NCBI GenBank assembly: GCA_963575745.1
Contig: CAUYUJ010020748.1
Coordinates: 62,001-126,000, forward strand
Source of the DNA: Prorocentrum cordatum
Lineage: Eukaryota > Sar > Dinophyceae > Prorocentrales > Prorocentraceae
DNA length: 64,000 nt
Reading direction: 5' to 3'
The translations under genes and the position numbers were made by a program. Every line of letters begins with the position of its first letter. Position 1 is the stretch's first letter. The notes under the pieces were generated by a model that was given only the letters and a program-made list of their open reading frames with translations, made no database searches and was not told the origin of the DNA. Below, one piece after another: positions 24,942 through 33,081 of this stretch.

Positions 24942-25173
24942 TGCGGTCTGCGGGGCCCGATTCGAGCCCCCTTAGGGGGCAGGGCCAGCGGTAGGATTAC
25001 CTACAGGCAACCTAAGCACTAACAGCGGAGCTGTGCGAATATACAAGTCAGCGTAGCTGTGCAGATATGATACAACAGCGTAGCTGCACAGGAATATACA
25101 CACATCGAAGAAACAGTGGGGCTAAGCATGTATCTTACAACAGCGGATCTGTGCAGATATAGTACACAAACAA
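24942..25173 (-). other. 3' untranslated region of element A
   Basis: Contains a terminal hairpin (GCCCCC-TTA-GGGGGC, about 24966-24981) and four copies or near copies of the hyphenated palindrome CAGCGTAGCTG at 25023, 25049, 25076 and 25141. Similar motifs recur in elements C and E. In non-LTR elements, 3' structures can be what the reverse transcriptase recognises; that role is inferred here. Confidence 0.65.
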
Positions 25174-26484
25174 TCACCGACCAAGCTGTACGTGTATACA
25201 CATCTCGGCAATGCCATTGAGAAGCGAATGTGCAGCTGCCAACTCAGCCTGTGTGATCGTGCAGTGGCTAGGGACCATGAAACCTCTGCGGCCAACTCCA
25301 GGGTGCCATCCGCCCTGCACAAGTCCAGGGGGAAGCTGGTGAGGAGGAAGAGAGGGAACAAGATAAGCATCCATAACCCAGCCACACGAATTGCCACGTT
25401 CACACCGCCCACCATCGAAAGCTCCTCTAAGTGCACGAACAATATAATGACCCGATCTAATATGATAAAGAGTGTTATGATTCCAACGAACATCAGAAGT
25501 TACTTTACCCTCACGTGCAAGATGTGTCTCATGGTCCACCTCATCGTTGCCCTCCCTATACACCCATTTCCACATATCCCTTCCCACTTCAGCCGTGACA
25601 AGATGATGGTCCTCACTCATTATGTGAAGGCGGTTCTGCATACCCTTGATCGTGCGGCGATCTACTTCATTGTGACAGCGATATCGTCCATTAAGCCAGC
25701 GCACAACACACTGGCTATCCCCACGGAGCTCCAAGCCATATCCACCCCCTTCCCCACGCCAAGTGGTTTCATCATCATTTATCGCGGCCAGTCGTTTCGC
25801 CACCCGTTTATTTTCCCGTCGTTGCTGCTCCTCTGACTTCTCCTCCCCCTCCTCCTCCTGCTTGAACTCACCCGTGAAAGGATCCCGAAGAAGGCAGATG
25901 TCGAGAAGATCATCCGAGTCCAGGGCGGCCAGGGTACCCACCAGGAAAGAACGCCAGCCAGTTTCATTCCAGACCATCGTGCGATCCCAATGAACCCCGC
26001 GCGTGTGCTCGAAGACCTCGAACCAAGGCCTAAGTCCCGTCAAGACTCGATGACGACAGGCTCTAGTAAACCGTCGGCCCCCAGGGAGAGCTCTAACATG
26101 TACGTCACGCTGCTCAGTCCACTCCCCCGACGCGTGCATCATCGTCAAGGCGCTCTGCATACTGGCAGTGGGCAATCCTCCTTCCTCCTCCCGTGCATAG
26201 GTATGGCGTACCCGCTTACGAACAGGCTCATGTACATGTTGTGAATCATGATGCTCATGTGCCGTGTTCTCCGATATACGTCTGCGAACTGACCTATTCT
26301 CCAAGGAAGATGCGCTCTGTGCCTTTCTCCTACACGAACTGTCAAGCTGTCTGGCATTCGGGGTAGGCGAGGGAACCGATAACTCCAAGGAGCGCTGCGA
26401 ACCACCAAAAATCAGGATCTCGTGGCTCATGATAAAGAATGCCCTGACTGAGTGCGTCCTCATCCACCCGACTATGCTCCTCAT
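25174..26484 (-). CDS. Element A RNase H-like domain, circularly permuted
   Basis: 436 codons from an ATG at 26484, overlapping the end of the RT frame by 143 nt in the +1 frame, so it is probably made by frameshift or was separated by a recent indel. Residues 115-125 hold the conserved block MMHASGEW; a basic/acidic linker follows to 228; RVAKRLAAINDDET lies at 227-240. The RNase H motifs are then met in unusual order: GDSQCVVRWLNG (D256), REGNDEVD (D317), LRGAFDGG (D357) and TQAELAAA (E414). In ordinary RNase H the DG-containing strand and the Glu helix come first. All four metal-binding acids have candidates. The product would remove RNA from the RNA:cDNA hybrid during retrotransposition. 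The permutation is read directly; activity is inferred. Confidence 0.8.
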   Translation of the reverse strand: MRSIVGWMRTHSVRAFFIMSHEILIFGGSQRSLELSVPSPTPNARQLDSSCRRKAQSASSLENRSVRRRISENTAHEHHDSQHVHEPVRKRVRHTYAREEEGGLPTASMQSALTMMHASGEWTEQRDVHVRALPGGRRFTRACRHRVLTGLRPWFEVFEHTRGVHWDRTMVWNETGWRSFLVGTLAALDSDDLLDICLLRDPFTGEFKQEEEGEEKSEEQQRRENKRVAKRLAAINDDETTWRGEGGGYGLELRGDSQCVVRWLNGRYRCHNEVDRRTIKGMQNRLHIMSEDHHLVTAEVGRDMWKWVYREGNDEVDHETHLAREGKVTSDVRWNHNTLYHIRSGHYIVRALRGAFDGGRCERGNSCGWVMDAYLVPSLPPHQLPPGLVQGGWHPGVGRRGFMVPSHCTITQAELAAAHSLLNGIAEMCIHVQLGR

Positions 26485-29440
26485 GGATCGTGCTCACAAC
26501 ATGTTTGGCGAAGAGCCACTGGCGATGAAGGGCGAGCTGGACCATCGAAGGCTTACGGGCCCACTTCAATAAGCGACGACCACCTTTAATCCTCCTGCCC
26601 CAGTACTCTCCCCAGGACTCCGTGATCTTCTTTTTGAGACGTCTCATGGTGGACAAGAAGTTGCCTTCAGCTGCATGTATCTGTTGGAGACTACCCGAAT
26701 CCAAAGTCGTACCCTCCAAACCGTACAGAAAGCAACTTCTGACCCTGCTATCATAACGCTGAAACTTACAACGAAGCGGAACCACGGGCGACGAGTAAAA
26801 AGAAATCTCACTCATAAAGACCCGCCGTGCCTTCTCCAGTCGGTGCTTAATGTCTTCATGATCCTGAAATCGTACGTCCAATATCGTGCCAAGAACCTCC
26901 ATCCTCTCCACCTGCCTCACTATCATCTCCTCCGAAGGGCCTGCGGCGCTCTGGGAAGCCCCACGAGAACGCTTCCTACCCACCTCAGCAGACAGGAGCC
27001 CCGGCACAGGCAGGCGGATATCCTGCAACGGACCTTGGACGCCACAAGCCAAGAACTCCATCGAAGATGCTTTCCAGTTGAAACCGAAGCGGTGGAGGAC
27101 CCCAGTCAAGTCCTCGAGTATATGGGTCAATTCTCGCCTGGAAGCTGCTGCCAGCAAAAAATTGTCTGCCCACAACCAGTGGTTGACCAAGAGATTGGAT
27201 GCCTCATCAGTGAGCCTGACGCCGTATCCAGACTGCCTCCAACCTGCCGTCACTGGTGCAAGCATACGAAGAGTCTGGGCAACAAATAGCAAAGGCGCCT
27301 CCAAGGAACCTGTACGAATGCAAGTATCCCACGAGATGGTCGTAGAACACTGTTGGAAGCTGATCTCTGCCGTATTACAAGCATAACTCTCAAAGACAGC
27401 ATACACAAGGGAAGGATGGACATGATGGAATAAAAGCGCCTCTGCTGCACATCTCACCGTGAAATTATCAAACGCCTTTTCAATATCAGCACTTGCAAGA
27501 TAAAGACTCTCCTCCTTCCCCCACACAACGCCGTGTTGAGCAAGACGTTCGAGGGGGGCCGTGACCTCATAACATTTGTGACCCGCGATAAAGCCATATA
27601 AGTTGCAACCTGGCGGTGCAGCCTGCCGAACGCGGTGTTCTAGAAGTATACATAGACAACTGCTATACCATTTACCAAAATGAGAAAGAAGTGAAAGGGC
27701 CCGCGTTTCTTCAAAACCACGAGCCCTGGGATTCTTAGGCATCAAGCATACCAAGATCTCCCTCCAGGACGTCAGTGAAACATGTTTCTGATCATACAGC
27801 AAACGGAATAAGGTAAGTATGTGTCGGAGGGCTTCCCATGGCAATGCTTTGAGCACCGATGACGACACCCCGTCTGCACCTGTTGCCCGTCCTTCCCTGA
27901 GTCTAGACCGTGCCTCCAGCAAGAGACCCATGTTGATCGGGTTGCGGTGGGGCTCTCCAGAGTCTCGCAGGGCCTTAAACTGGTTCTTAAGCTCATCCAA
28001 GCACGCGTTGGTGTCCTGTCGGTGGGGATCGCTAGAGTATCTCAGGAGCCCATGACGCCGAAGGCCCTCAATCCACTTCTCCTGGTCACGCGTGAGGACC
28101 CCGTCCACATACATGTGCGTAATAACAGGCCTACGACGGACACCGTCACGAATACGATAAAGCTCACATGCACGATCATGACGCTTACGAACTCGACGCC
28201 ACCGCTTAGCTGTCCCCTTATACTCCTCCTGGACTCTCTCGTACTCCTCCTGTCCCACGTTAGCCCCGCCATATCGTGCCACCCTCCACCTCTTCCTGAC
28301 CTTAAAGAACTCCTCCTTAATCAGTAAATCCTCCTCCGAATATCTGGGATAATCTGAAACAGGCTGACCACGAGAACGGGAGATATCCAAAGTCTCACTG
28401 GCACCCTCAAGTATACTCTGTGTCATGACCTCAAAACCTACGTCCGTGTGGATCTGATTCACGAGCTCGGGCTGGCAGATCGCTCTCTCCAAGCCGGCTG
28501 TCTGCTGGAGCTCGAACCCTGGCTGAAGCTTCCAGGTCTTGAGCTGAGGCCGACGTCGATACCTCAACTGAGCATGCTGGGCGGGCATCTCGGCACACAA
28601 GAGCTTGTGATCGCTAAACGTCCTTTCCGTCGCCTCCGACCGTGGGACCTGGGACGGCACAACCCAAGAACAAGTCACCTCTGGAGTCATCCAAGAAGCT
28701 GGGACCGCAAGATAATCATAGACGTGCTCGTATGTGCTTGAATTGTGTCTCCAAGTAGGCTGACGATTCCCAAAAGTGTTAGCTAGCTGCAACTTGAGGG
28801 CCCCCATGGTCTTCAGAAAGGCCCCCGAGTACATCTCCCGCATCCTGTTGGCTCTACTTTCGTCACCTCCACTAGACCTCCCCCTCTTACGTATAGGCCC
28901 ATTCACCGCCTCCCCCGTAACCTCCACCCCATTGATCCTGTGGTGCGGGAAAACCTCCACGTTGGCGTCAGCCGAAATAACAACCTCCTCAATGTGAAAT
29001 CGCTTTTTGGCCGCAGAGACATGTGCAACAAGATCCGATAACGCGTCCGTATAGAGCTTGAAACTAGCGAGAAACCCTTCAGGAGAACGGCGTGCTTCAC
29101 CCTGTGCACCCCGCTCAGACTCCTTATGAGGGAGATAGACAGAAACGAAGATGAGCTCGCGAAAGATCGCAATGACCCAGCGACGACCACACACAACATC
29201 GATAAGCAGATGTCTCCATACACCTCGGCACAAGATGGCAGCCCGTCTCCCCACGTTCTCCCCCTCATCTGCCGAGCGATGTATATCCCAACCCGCATCT
29301 GCAAGATCCAAGTCGTGCAAGAACTGGCTCTCTTGGACCCCGACGATGGAAATCTTTAATTCGGCAATGTGATTCATGCACTCGGAGGTGTATCTTCCCA
29401 ACCTCCGAACGTTCCAACCTCCAACAGAAGCTGGGCACCG
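26342..29440 (-). CDS. Element A ORF2: APE endonuclease and reverse transcriptase
   Basis: The open frame begins immediately after the ORF1 TGA (29441-29443) and reads GGWNVRRLGRY, the usual N-terminal WN motif of APE-type endonucleases. Counting from the TTG codon at 29401: endonuclease residues E24 (VQES), D146/N148 (ADAN) and D264-H265 (SDHK). RT: fingers GATGADGVSS (507-515), motif A ADIEKAFD (D639), motif B-like RTGSLEAPL (696-704, Gln replaced), motif C LWADN (743-747), thumb and a C-terminal QWLFAK block near 961. The endonuclease nicks target DNA and the RT copies the RNA from the nick. WADN replaces the standard YxDD, yet the ORF is over 1,000 codons without a stop, so decay is not the simple explanation. 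The frame ends just before the RNase H region. Confidence 0.9.
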   Translation of the reverse strand, partial: RCPASVGGWNVRRLGRYTSECMNHIAELKISIVGVQESQFLHDLDLADAGWDIHRSADEGENVGRRAAILCRGVWRHLLIDVVCGRRWVIAIFRELIFVSVYLPHKESERGAQGEARRSPEGFLASFKLYTDALSDLVAHVSAAKKRFHIEEVVISADANVEVFPHHRINGVEVTGEAVNGPIRKRGRSSGGDESRANRMREMYSGAFLKTMGALKLQLANTFGNRQPTWRHNSSTYEHVYDYLAVPASWMTPEVTCSWVVPSQVPRSEATERTFSDHKLLCAEMPAQHAQLRYRRRPQLKTWKLQPGFELQQTAGLERAICQPELVNQIHTDVGFEVMTQSILEGASETLDISRSRGQPVSDYPRYSEEDLLIKEEFFKVRKRWRVARYGGANVGQEEYERVQEEYKGTAKRWRRVRKRHDRACELYRIRDGVRRRPVITHMYVDGVLTRDQEKWIEGLRRHGLLRYSSDPHRQDTNACLDELKNQFKALRDSGEPHRNPINMGLLLEARSRLREGRATGADGVSSSVLKALPWEALRHILTLFRLLYDQKHVSLTSWREILVCLMPKNPRARGFEETRALSLLSHFGKWYSSCLCILLEHRVRQAAPPGCNLYGFIAGHKCYEVTAPLERLAQHGVVWGKEESLYLASADIEKAFDNFTVRCAAEALLFHHVHPSLVYAVFESYACNTAEISFQQCSTTISWDTCIRTGSLEAPLLFVAQTLRMLAPVTAGWRQSGYGVRLTDEASNLLVNHWLWADNFLLAAASRRELTHILEDLTGVLHRFGFNWKASSMEFLACGVQGPLQDIRLPVPGLLSAEVGRKRSRGASQSAAGPSEEMIVRQVERMEVLGTILDVRFQDHEDIKHRLEKARRVFMSEISFYSSPVVPLRCKFQRYDSRVRSCFLYGLEGTTLDSGSLQQIHAAEGNFLSTMRRLKKKITESWGEYWGRRIKGGRRLLKWARKPSMVQLALHRQWLFAKHVVSTIHEEHSRVDEDALSQGILYHEPRDPDFWWFAALLGVIGSLAYPECQTA

Positions 29441-30990
29441 TCACGAGCTGCTGTTCACCTGCCTCTCCCAAGTCTTGCAGTCCAGACCTGAATCGATGTG
29501 CTGGACCCGCTCGGCCACGAACTTCCATCCCACGGTATCCGTCCACGTACCTACACACACTTTATCACTCTGACTATCCTTCTGCAGATATGCCCAAGCC
29601 TTCGCAGGCCCTTCAGGCTCAAAAGTGATGAGAGCGGTGGCAACCGTCTTGAGTTTATGAAAGATCGCAGTCGCCTTGCGAGTCTCCCCAACTCGACGCC
29701 GGTCCTGTGGTGCAGGTTGGACAAACCAACAGAGGTGTCGATCTTTATATGGTCCAAAACTGTTCTGGCAACCGACCAGATCAGGGCAAGAACTGGACCA
29801 GGCTGAGGCCCACTCGTTGCGTACTTCCCAGACCGTCTCTTTCGAAGTCCCTGGCATGAAGTATATGCGAAACTTGGTCACACCAAATCGATTGGAAGCG
29901 ATATCCCCGTCCGTCCTACCCCTGTCGAAGATCTTCGTAACGTCACTCTCCCGTGCTTGCGATAGTGTGTACAACTTACCTATCATGTTCCTAACCGTGG
30001 CGACCTGGATCTTGGCCTTATCTCGAGTTTCTACCTTTCGGGGGTCCTCTTGCGCGAAGCCGCTCACCTGGATCCAAGTCGGGACATGTGGTACAAAGGG
30101 CCTCTGGAAGTCAGCAATACGAGAGTCACGAGTAGACGCGCCTCCCAGAGATGATGAATCTGCCCAGGGATCCCTAGAGTTCATCTGAGCCTGAAGTGCT
30201 TTGATCTCCTTCGCCTGGGCCTCCTGAGCTGAACGAATCTCCTGCACCGACGAAGCAATAGGGGCAACCTGCTCTGATACCCTCGTTTGAATCTGCTCTT
30301 TGATGTCAACAGAGTTCTGCATAAGCATCCTCTGCATATCTTCACGCATGGCATCGAACTGTGCACGGAGCATAGTGGCCAGATCTCCAGCTTCACCTCC
30401 TCCTCCTCCACTACTACCACTTCCATTCCCACTACCTGCCCCTCCTCCACCACCCTCGGCATCACCAAGAAGACGTCTATCTTCCAGGAGCTTCCTCTGT
30501 CGCTTCTCTCCGTTGCCCTCAGTTCCCATATCATCATCAGAAGTCGGAACCATCTTCCTCTTAAGATCACACTGCCCACAACTGGAAGTAGAATACCGAT
30601 AAGCTCGACAAGTAGGGCACCTACTAGCCTCCAGATCACGATAGTGTTCGTCCTCGAGTTCTTCAAGAAACTTATCCCAACCCCGTGAAGGTGAATGTCG
30701 GTACGTGATGAGATCTGCTGCAACAAAAACGGTCAAAGTGTCCTTCTCAACTGCCAGAGCAAAACTGGTAAGTGCTGGGCTCCCAAGAGTATCACAAGCA
30801 AACAGCAGAGATACAAGTGCAACAGGTAGCGGCCTTGCGCCTCCAGCGGCACGTGTGGGCTCACCCACTAACACAAGCAGAGAACAAATGCAGCGACCTA
30901 TGCGCAGCACGTCCAGGAGGTTGCAGCCGGCGAAGTACACGAACTTATGGGCCAGCGCGCACCCACGCGCGCCCACGGCCGCCCAGGGGG
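29441..30990 (-). CDS. Element A ORF1 protein, 5' end probably missing
   Basis: About 516 codons inside the element; the frame continues past the boundary into satellite DNA, where an ATG at 31168 would add about 56 satellite-derived residues. The first in-element ATG is at 30553. Visible parts: a C-x2-C-x9-C-x2-C cluster (30569-30619), possibly zinc binding; a Gly/Ser-rich acidic stretch; a likely coiled coil (LRAQFDAMREDMQ to KALQAQM, about 30180-30370); and a C-terminal region alignable by eye to ORF1 of C and D (FRIYFMPGT, then CWFVQPAPQD). By analogy with LINE ORF1 proteins it should bind element RNA and multimerise. It ends in TGA followed by C, in frame with ORF2. Confidence 0.75.
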
Positions 30991-31000
30991 CAACCTGGTC
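30991..31000 (+). repeat. Target-site duplication of element A, right copy
   Basis: CAACCTGGTC abuts the 5' side of element A; the next bases (ACCGCC) are the 3' arm of the M7 hairpin. Confidence 0.85.
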
Positions 31001-31329
31001 ACCGCCGGGAACCTCGTAGAGCTCCTTCCACGCGCGAGAGTGGTCAGAGTCGGAGGAGAGAGCTTCTGGAGGCATTTCTCGAAAAATTGAATCTTTCATT
31101 TTTTCACGTCGATATAAAGATGGTTTCGCCAAGTGTTTTGACAGTAAAACTGCGCCTACAAGGCTCATATTGAAACGCAGAGGCCCTTAGAGTCGTTTAC
31201 AGGTGCGAGAAAATCTGCTTTCTCAAAATGAATTGTGAAATATCTTTCAGATCTTCGCAAAACCGACCAAAAATTATCACATCTTCTTTTCTGGTCGGAT
31301 CGACCAACTGGGCGCCAGCGGTAAACCGT

Positions 31330-31340
31330 CAACCTTTGTT
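31330..31340 (+). repeat. Target-site duplication of element B, left copy
   Basis: CAACCTTTGTT, repeated exactly at 32523-32533. Confidence 0.85.
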
Positions 31341-32522
31341 TTTTGTTTGCGGTTTGCGGTCCGCCACTAGAATCCGAATCCGAATCGGCGGAGCAGTGCA
31401 ACTGAGCCCCCACCATCTTAGGTAGGTCGTAGCAGAGCGCACGCCACCTTAGCAGCAGCTCTCGTCAGGGCAGCGCAGGCAGCTAGTTCACAGCAGGTTA
31501 CCGTGCTACCAGGAGGCAAGCTCATCGCCTCCTCGGCCACATCGTGCCAATGGAAGCTGCGCGAGCTGGCGCAGGAGGAAGAGGAGGAGGAGGAGGAGGA
31601 GGAGGAGGAGATGGGAAAATCAACCTGCACGCTGGAACCCCTACCTACAACGCCAATCTGAAGCCACCACCCACCTCCACATCCTTCATTACTGACACCC
31701 CCATCGAATGCACCACGGAGAGCAGTCTTACGAGTACTGAGGAACTTATCATATGCAAACCAGCGAGTAATAGTTTGGCCACCTCTGGCCTCCCACGACA
31801 ATTTATCCGCACGCTCATTACCCTCACGAAAGAAATGCTTATACAGATTCTGTCCCGATGCAGGTGAGGTCAGTCCCCATCCAGACAGCATCGATACCGT
31901 ATTTTGTAGTGTTCCCACCAGTCGTACATACTGCTTGTTGCGAATCTGCCACTCACCACACATCCAGTTTACAACAGTCTTACTATCTCCCAAGATCTCC
32001 ATCCCAAGACGCTCAATATTCTCACACCTCCACTCCGTTTCATTCTCAAAATTTGCGGCAATACGTTTGCTCATCCTCTCATTCATATCACTCTCCTCCT
32101 CCTCCTCTGCCTTCACATGTCTCACACCAGGCGGCCTGGGTAGAACAAACAAGTCGAACAAGTGTTGCATACCAATCACAGTCAGCAAATGCTTCCAGTA
32201 TTTCTCACGGGACCCAGCGGAACTGTCGAATGAGAGGTACCACTCACAACCAAAGAGATCGCACAAGCACCAGTCCCACGCAGTATGTCCACGGGGGCGG
32301 CCGCCTATGTTCATGCGTGTCAGCTGCTTCCTATCTTTTACAGGCACTGCTAGAATACATGTGTCACGATGTTCCGTCCACTTCCCCCTTCCATGTAACA
32401 TGGCCAGCCTAGATATCATCCATTCACGTGACATGTCCGACTCCTCAGAATGGCAGGCTGATCATCTGGTATGGCAGGTATGGCAGGCAGGATGACATGT
32501 CTGACTCCTCAGGTATGGCAGG
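31341..32522 (-). mobile_element. Non-LTR retrotransposon B, 5'-truncated
   Basis: 1,182 bp copy with an 11 bp target-site duplication, retaining only the C-terminal RNase H region and the 3' end (tail GCGG-TTT-GCGG type; CCGCC/GGCGG foldback). The 5' junction contains a near-duplicate of about 28 bp (32430-32457 and 32494-32522), filler of the kind often seen at truncated 5' junctions of target-primed insertions. Confidence 0.88.
31418..32434 (-). pseudogene. Element B RNase H-like domain, circularly permuted (fragment)
   Basis: 338 codons of the 3' part of the polyprotein; the frame is blocked upstream at 32462, so no RT is present. Motifs in order: AMLHGRGKWTEHRD (11-24), SKRIAANFENETEW (122-135), EILGDSKTVVNWM (D150), FREGNERAD (D210), LRGAFDGG (D244), GCGGGWW, and STVTCCELAA (E316). 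The order and spacing match A, C and D. A run of about 12 Ser (276-287), encoded by an AGG/CCT-type microsatellite, interrupts the stretch between the Asp and Glu motifs. As a truncated copy it is not expected to move on its own. Confidence 0.82.
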
Positions 32523-32533
32523 CAACCTTTGTT
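32523..32533 (+). repeat. Target-site duplication of element B, right copy
   Basis: CAACCTTTGTT followed by ACCGCC, the 3' arm of the M1 hairpin. Confidence 0.85.
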
Positions 32534-33081
32534 ACCGCCGGGGGACTCGTAGAGCTTCCTGACAACATATAATGTCGAAACAAATTACACAGAAAAAATA
32601 CTTTTTCAGCCCAAGCAATTTCAGACCTCTCGGATGCAACAGCCGAACGCCCCCGATGCTTCTGGATTGTCTTCCGTACGAGCTCTGTAGCTCTCCTACA
32701 GCCCGAGATACCGTCATCGCGTGTCAAGATGACTTGAACCGGCCGATCCCGCCTGTCTGCTTCTTGGCAGTAAAAGGTATCCGATCGAGCTGAGATCAAG
32801 CCGGCGAGCGGGAATAAGATCGAATAGCATGGGAAAGAATACTAGAGATCAAATGAATTGTTGAATTTCGAGAACCAAATTTTCAACCGACCAAAAGTCA
32901 CCAAAAGGTCCGTCGAGATTTTTCTTGCCAACTAGCTCTCCTGCGCCCCGGAATTACTCTTAAGCTTCCAGCAACTGGCGCCGGCGGTAAACCGTCAACC
33001 AGGTTTTTGCGGGCTTTGCGGTGGGGTCCTCCAGCACATGCAAGCAGCGGTGCTCCCCGCGGCCACCAGGCGCAAGTGGCT

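Larger units (their letters stand above)
24942..30990 (-). mobile_element. Non-LTR retrotransposon A, nearly full length
   Basis: A 6,049 bp LINE-like element on the minus strand, inserted into the M7 hairpin loop with a 10 bp target-site duplication. Order from its 5' end: ORF1 protein, one TGA stop, APE endonuclease plus RT in the same frame, then a permuted RNase H domain in the +1 frame, then about 230 bp of 3' untranslated region. The ORF1 frame is already open at the 5' boundary with no ATG for 146 codons, so the copy is probably slightly 5'-truncated. No poly(A) tail; the 3' end reads as CCGCAGACCGCAG, akin to the GCGG-type ends of B, C and E. Confidence 0.9.
24913..31309 (+). repeat. 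M7 module copy 4, split by element A
   Basis: The M7 head (24913-24941) is interrupted in its hairpin loop by element A and resumes at 30991-31309. The halves overlap by the 10 bp target-site duplication CAACCTGGTC. Confidence 0.85.
31310..32976 (+). repeat. M1 copy 19, split by element B, with M2, M3, M4 stub
   Basis: Head 31310-31340, interrupted by B, resuming 32523-32843. The resumed part holds only the start of monomer 1 and the tail (a large internal deletion near 32708). M2 32844-32933, M3 to 32958, and an 18 bp M4 stub. Confidence 0.8.

Noticed and set aside
24945-24990. tRNA-like T-arm (GATTCGAG between G and C runs)
   Set aside because: The loop has 9 rather than 7 bases and no D-arm or anticodon arm can be placed; better explained as the 3' hairpin region of element A.
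25192-25836. Plus-strand ORFs of 200 codons or so opposite the retrotransposons
   Set aside because: Shadows of the minus-strand RT, RNase H and ORF1 frames; no independent motif.
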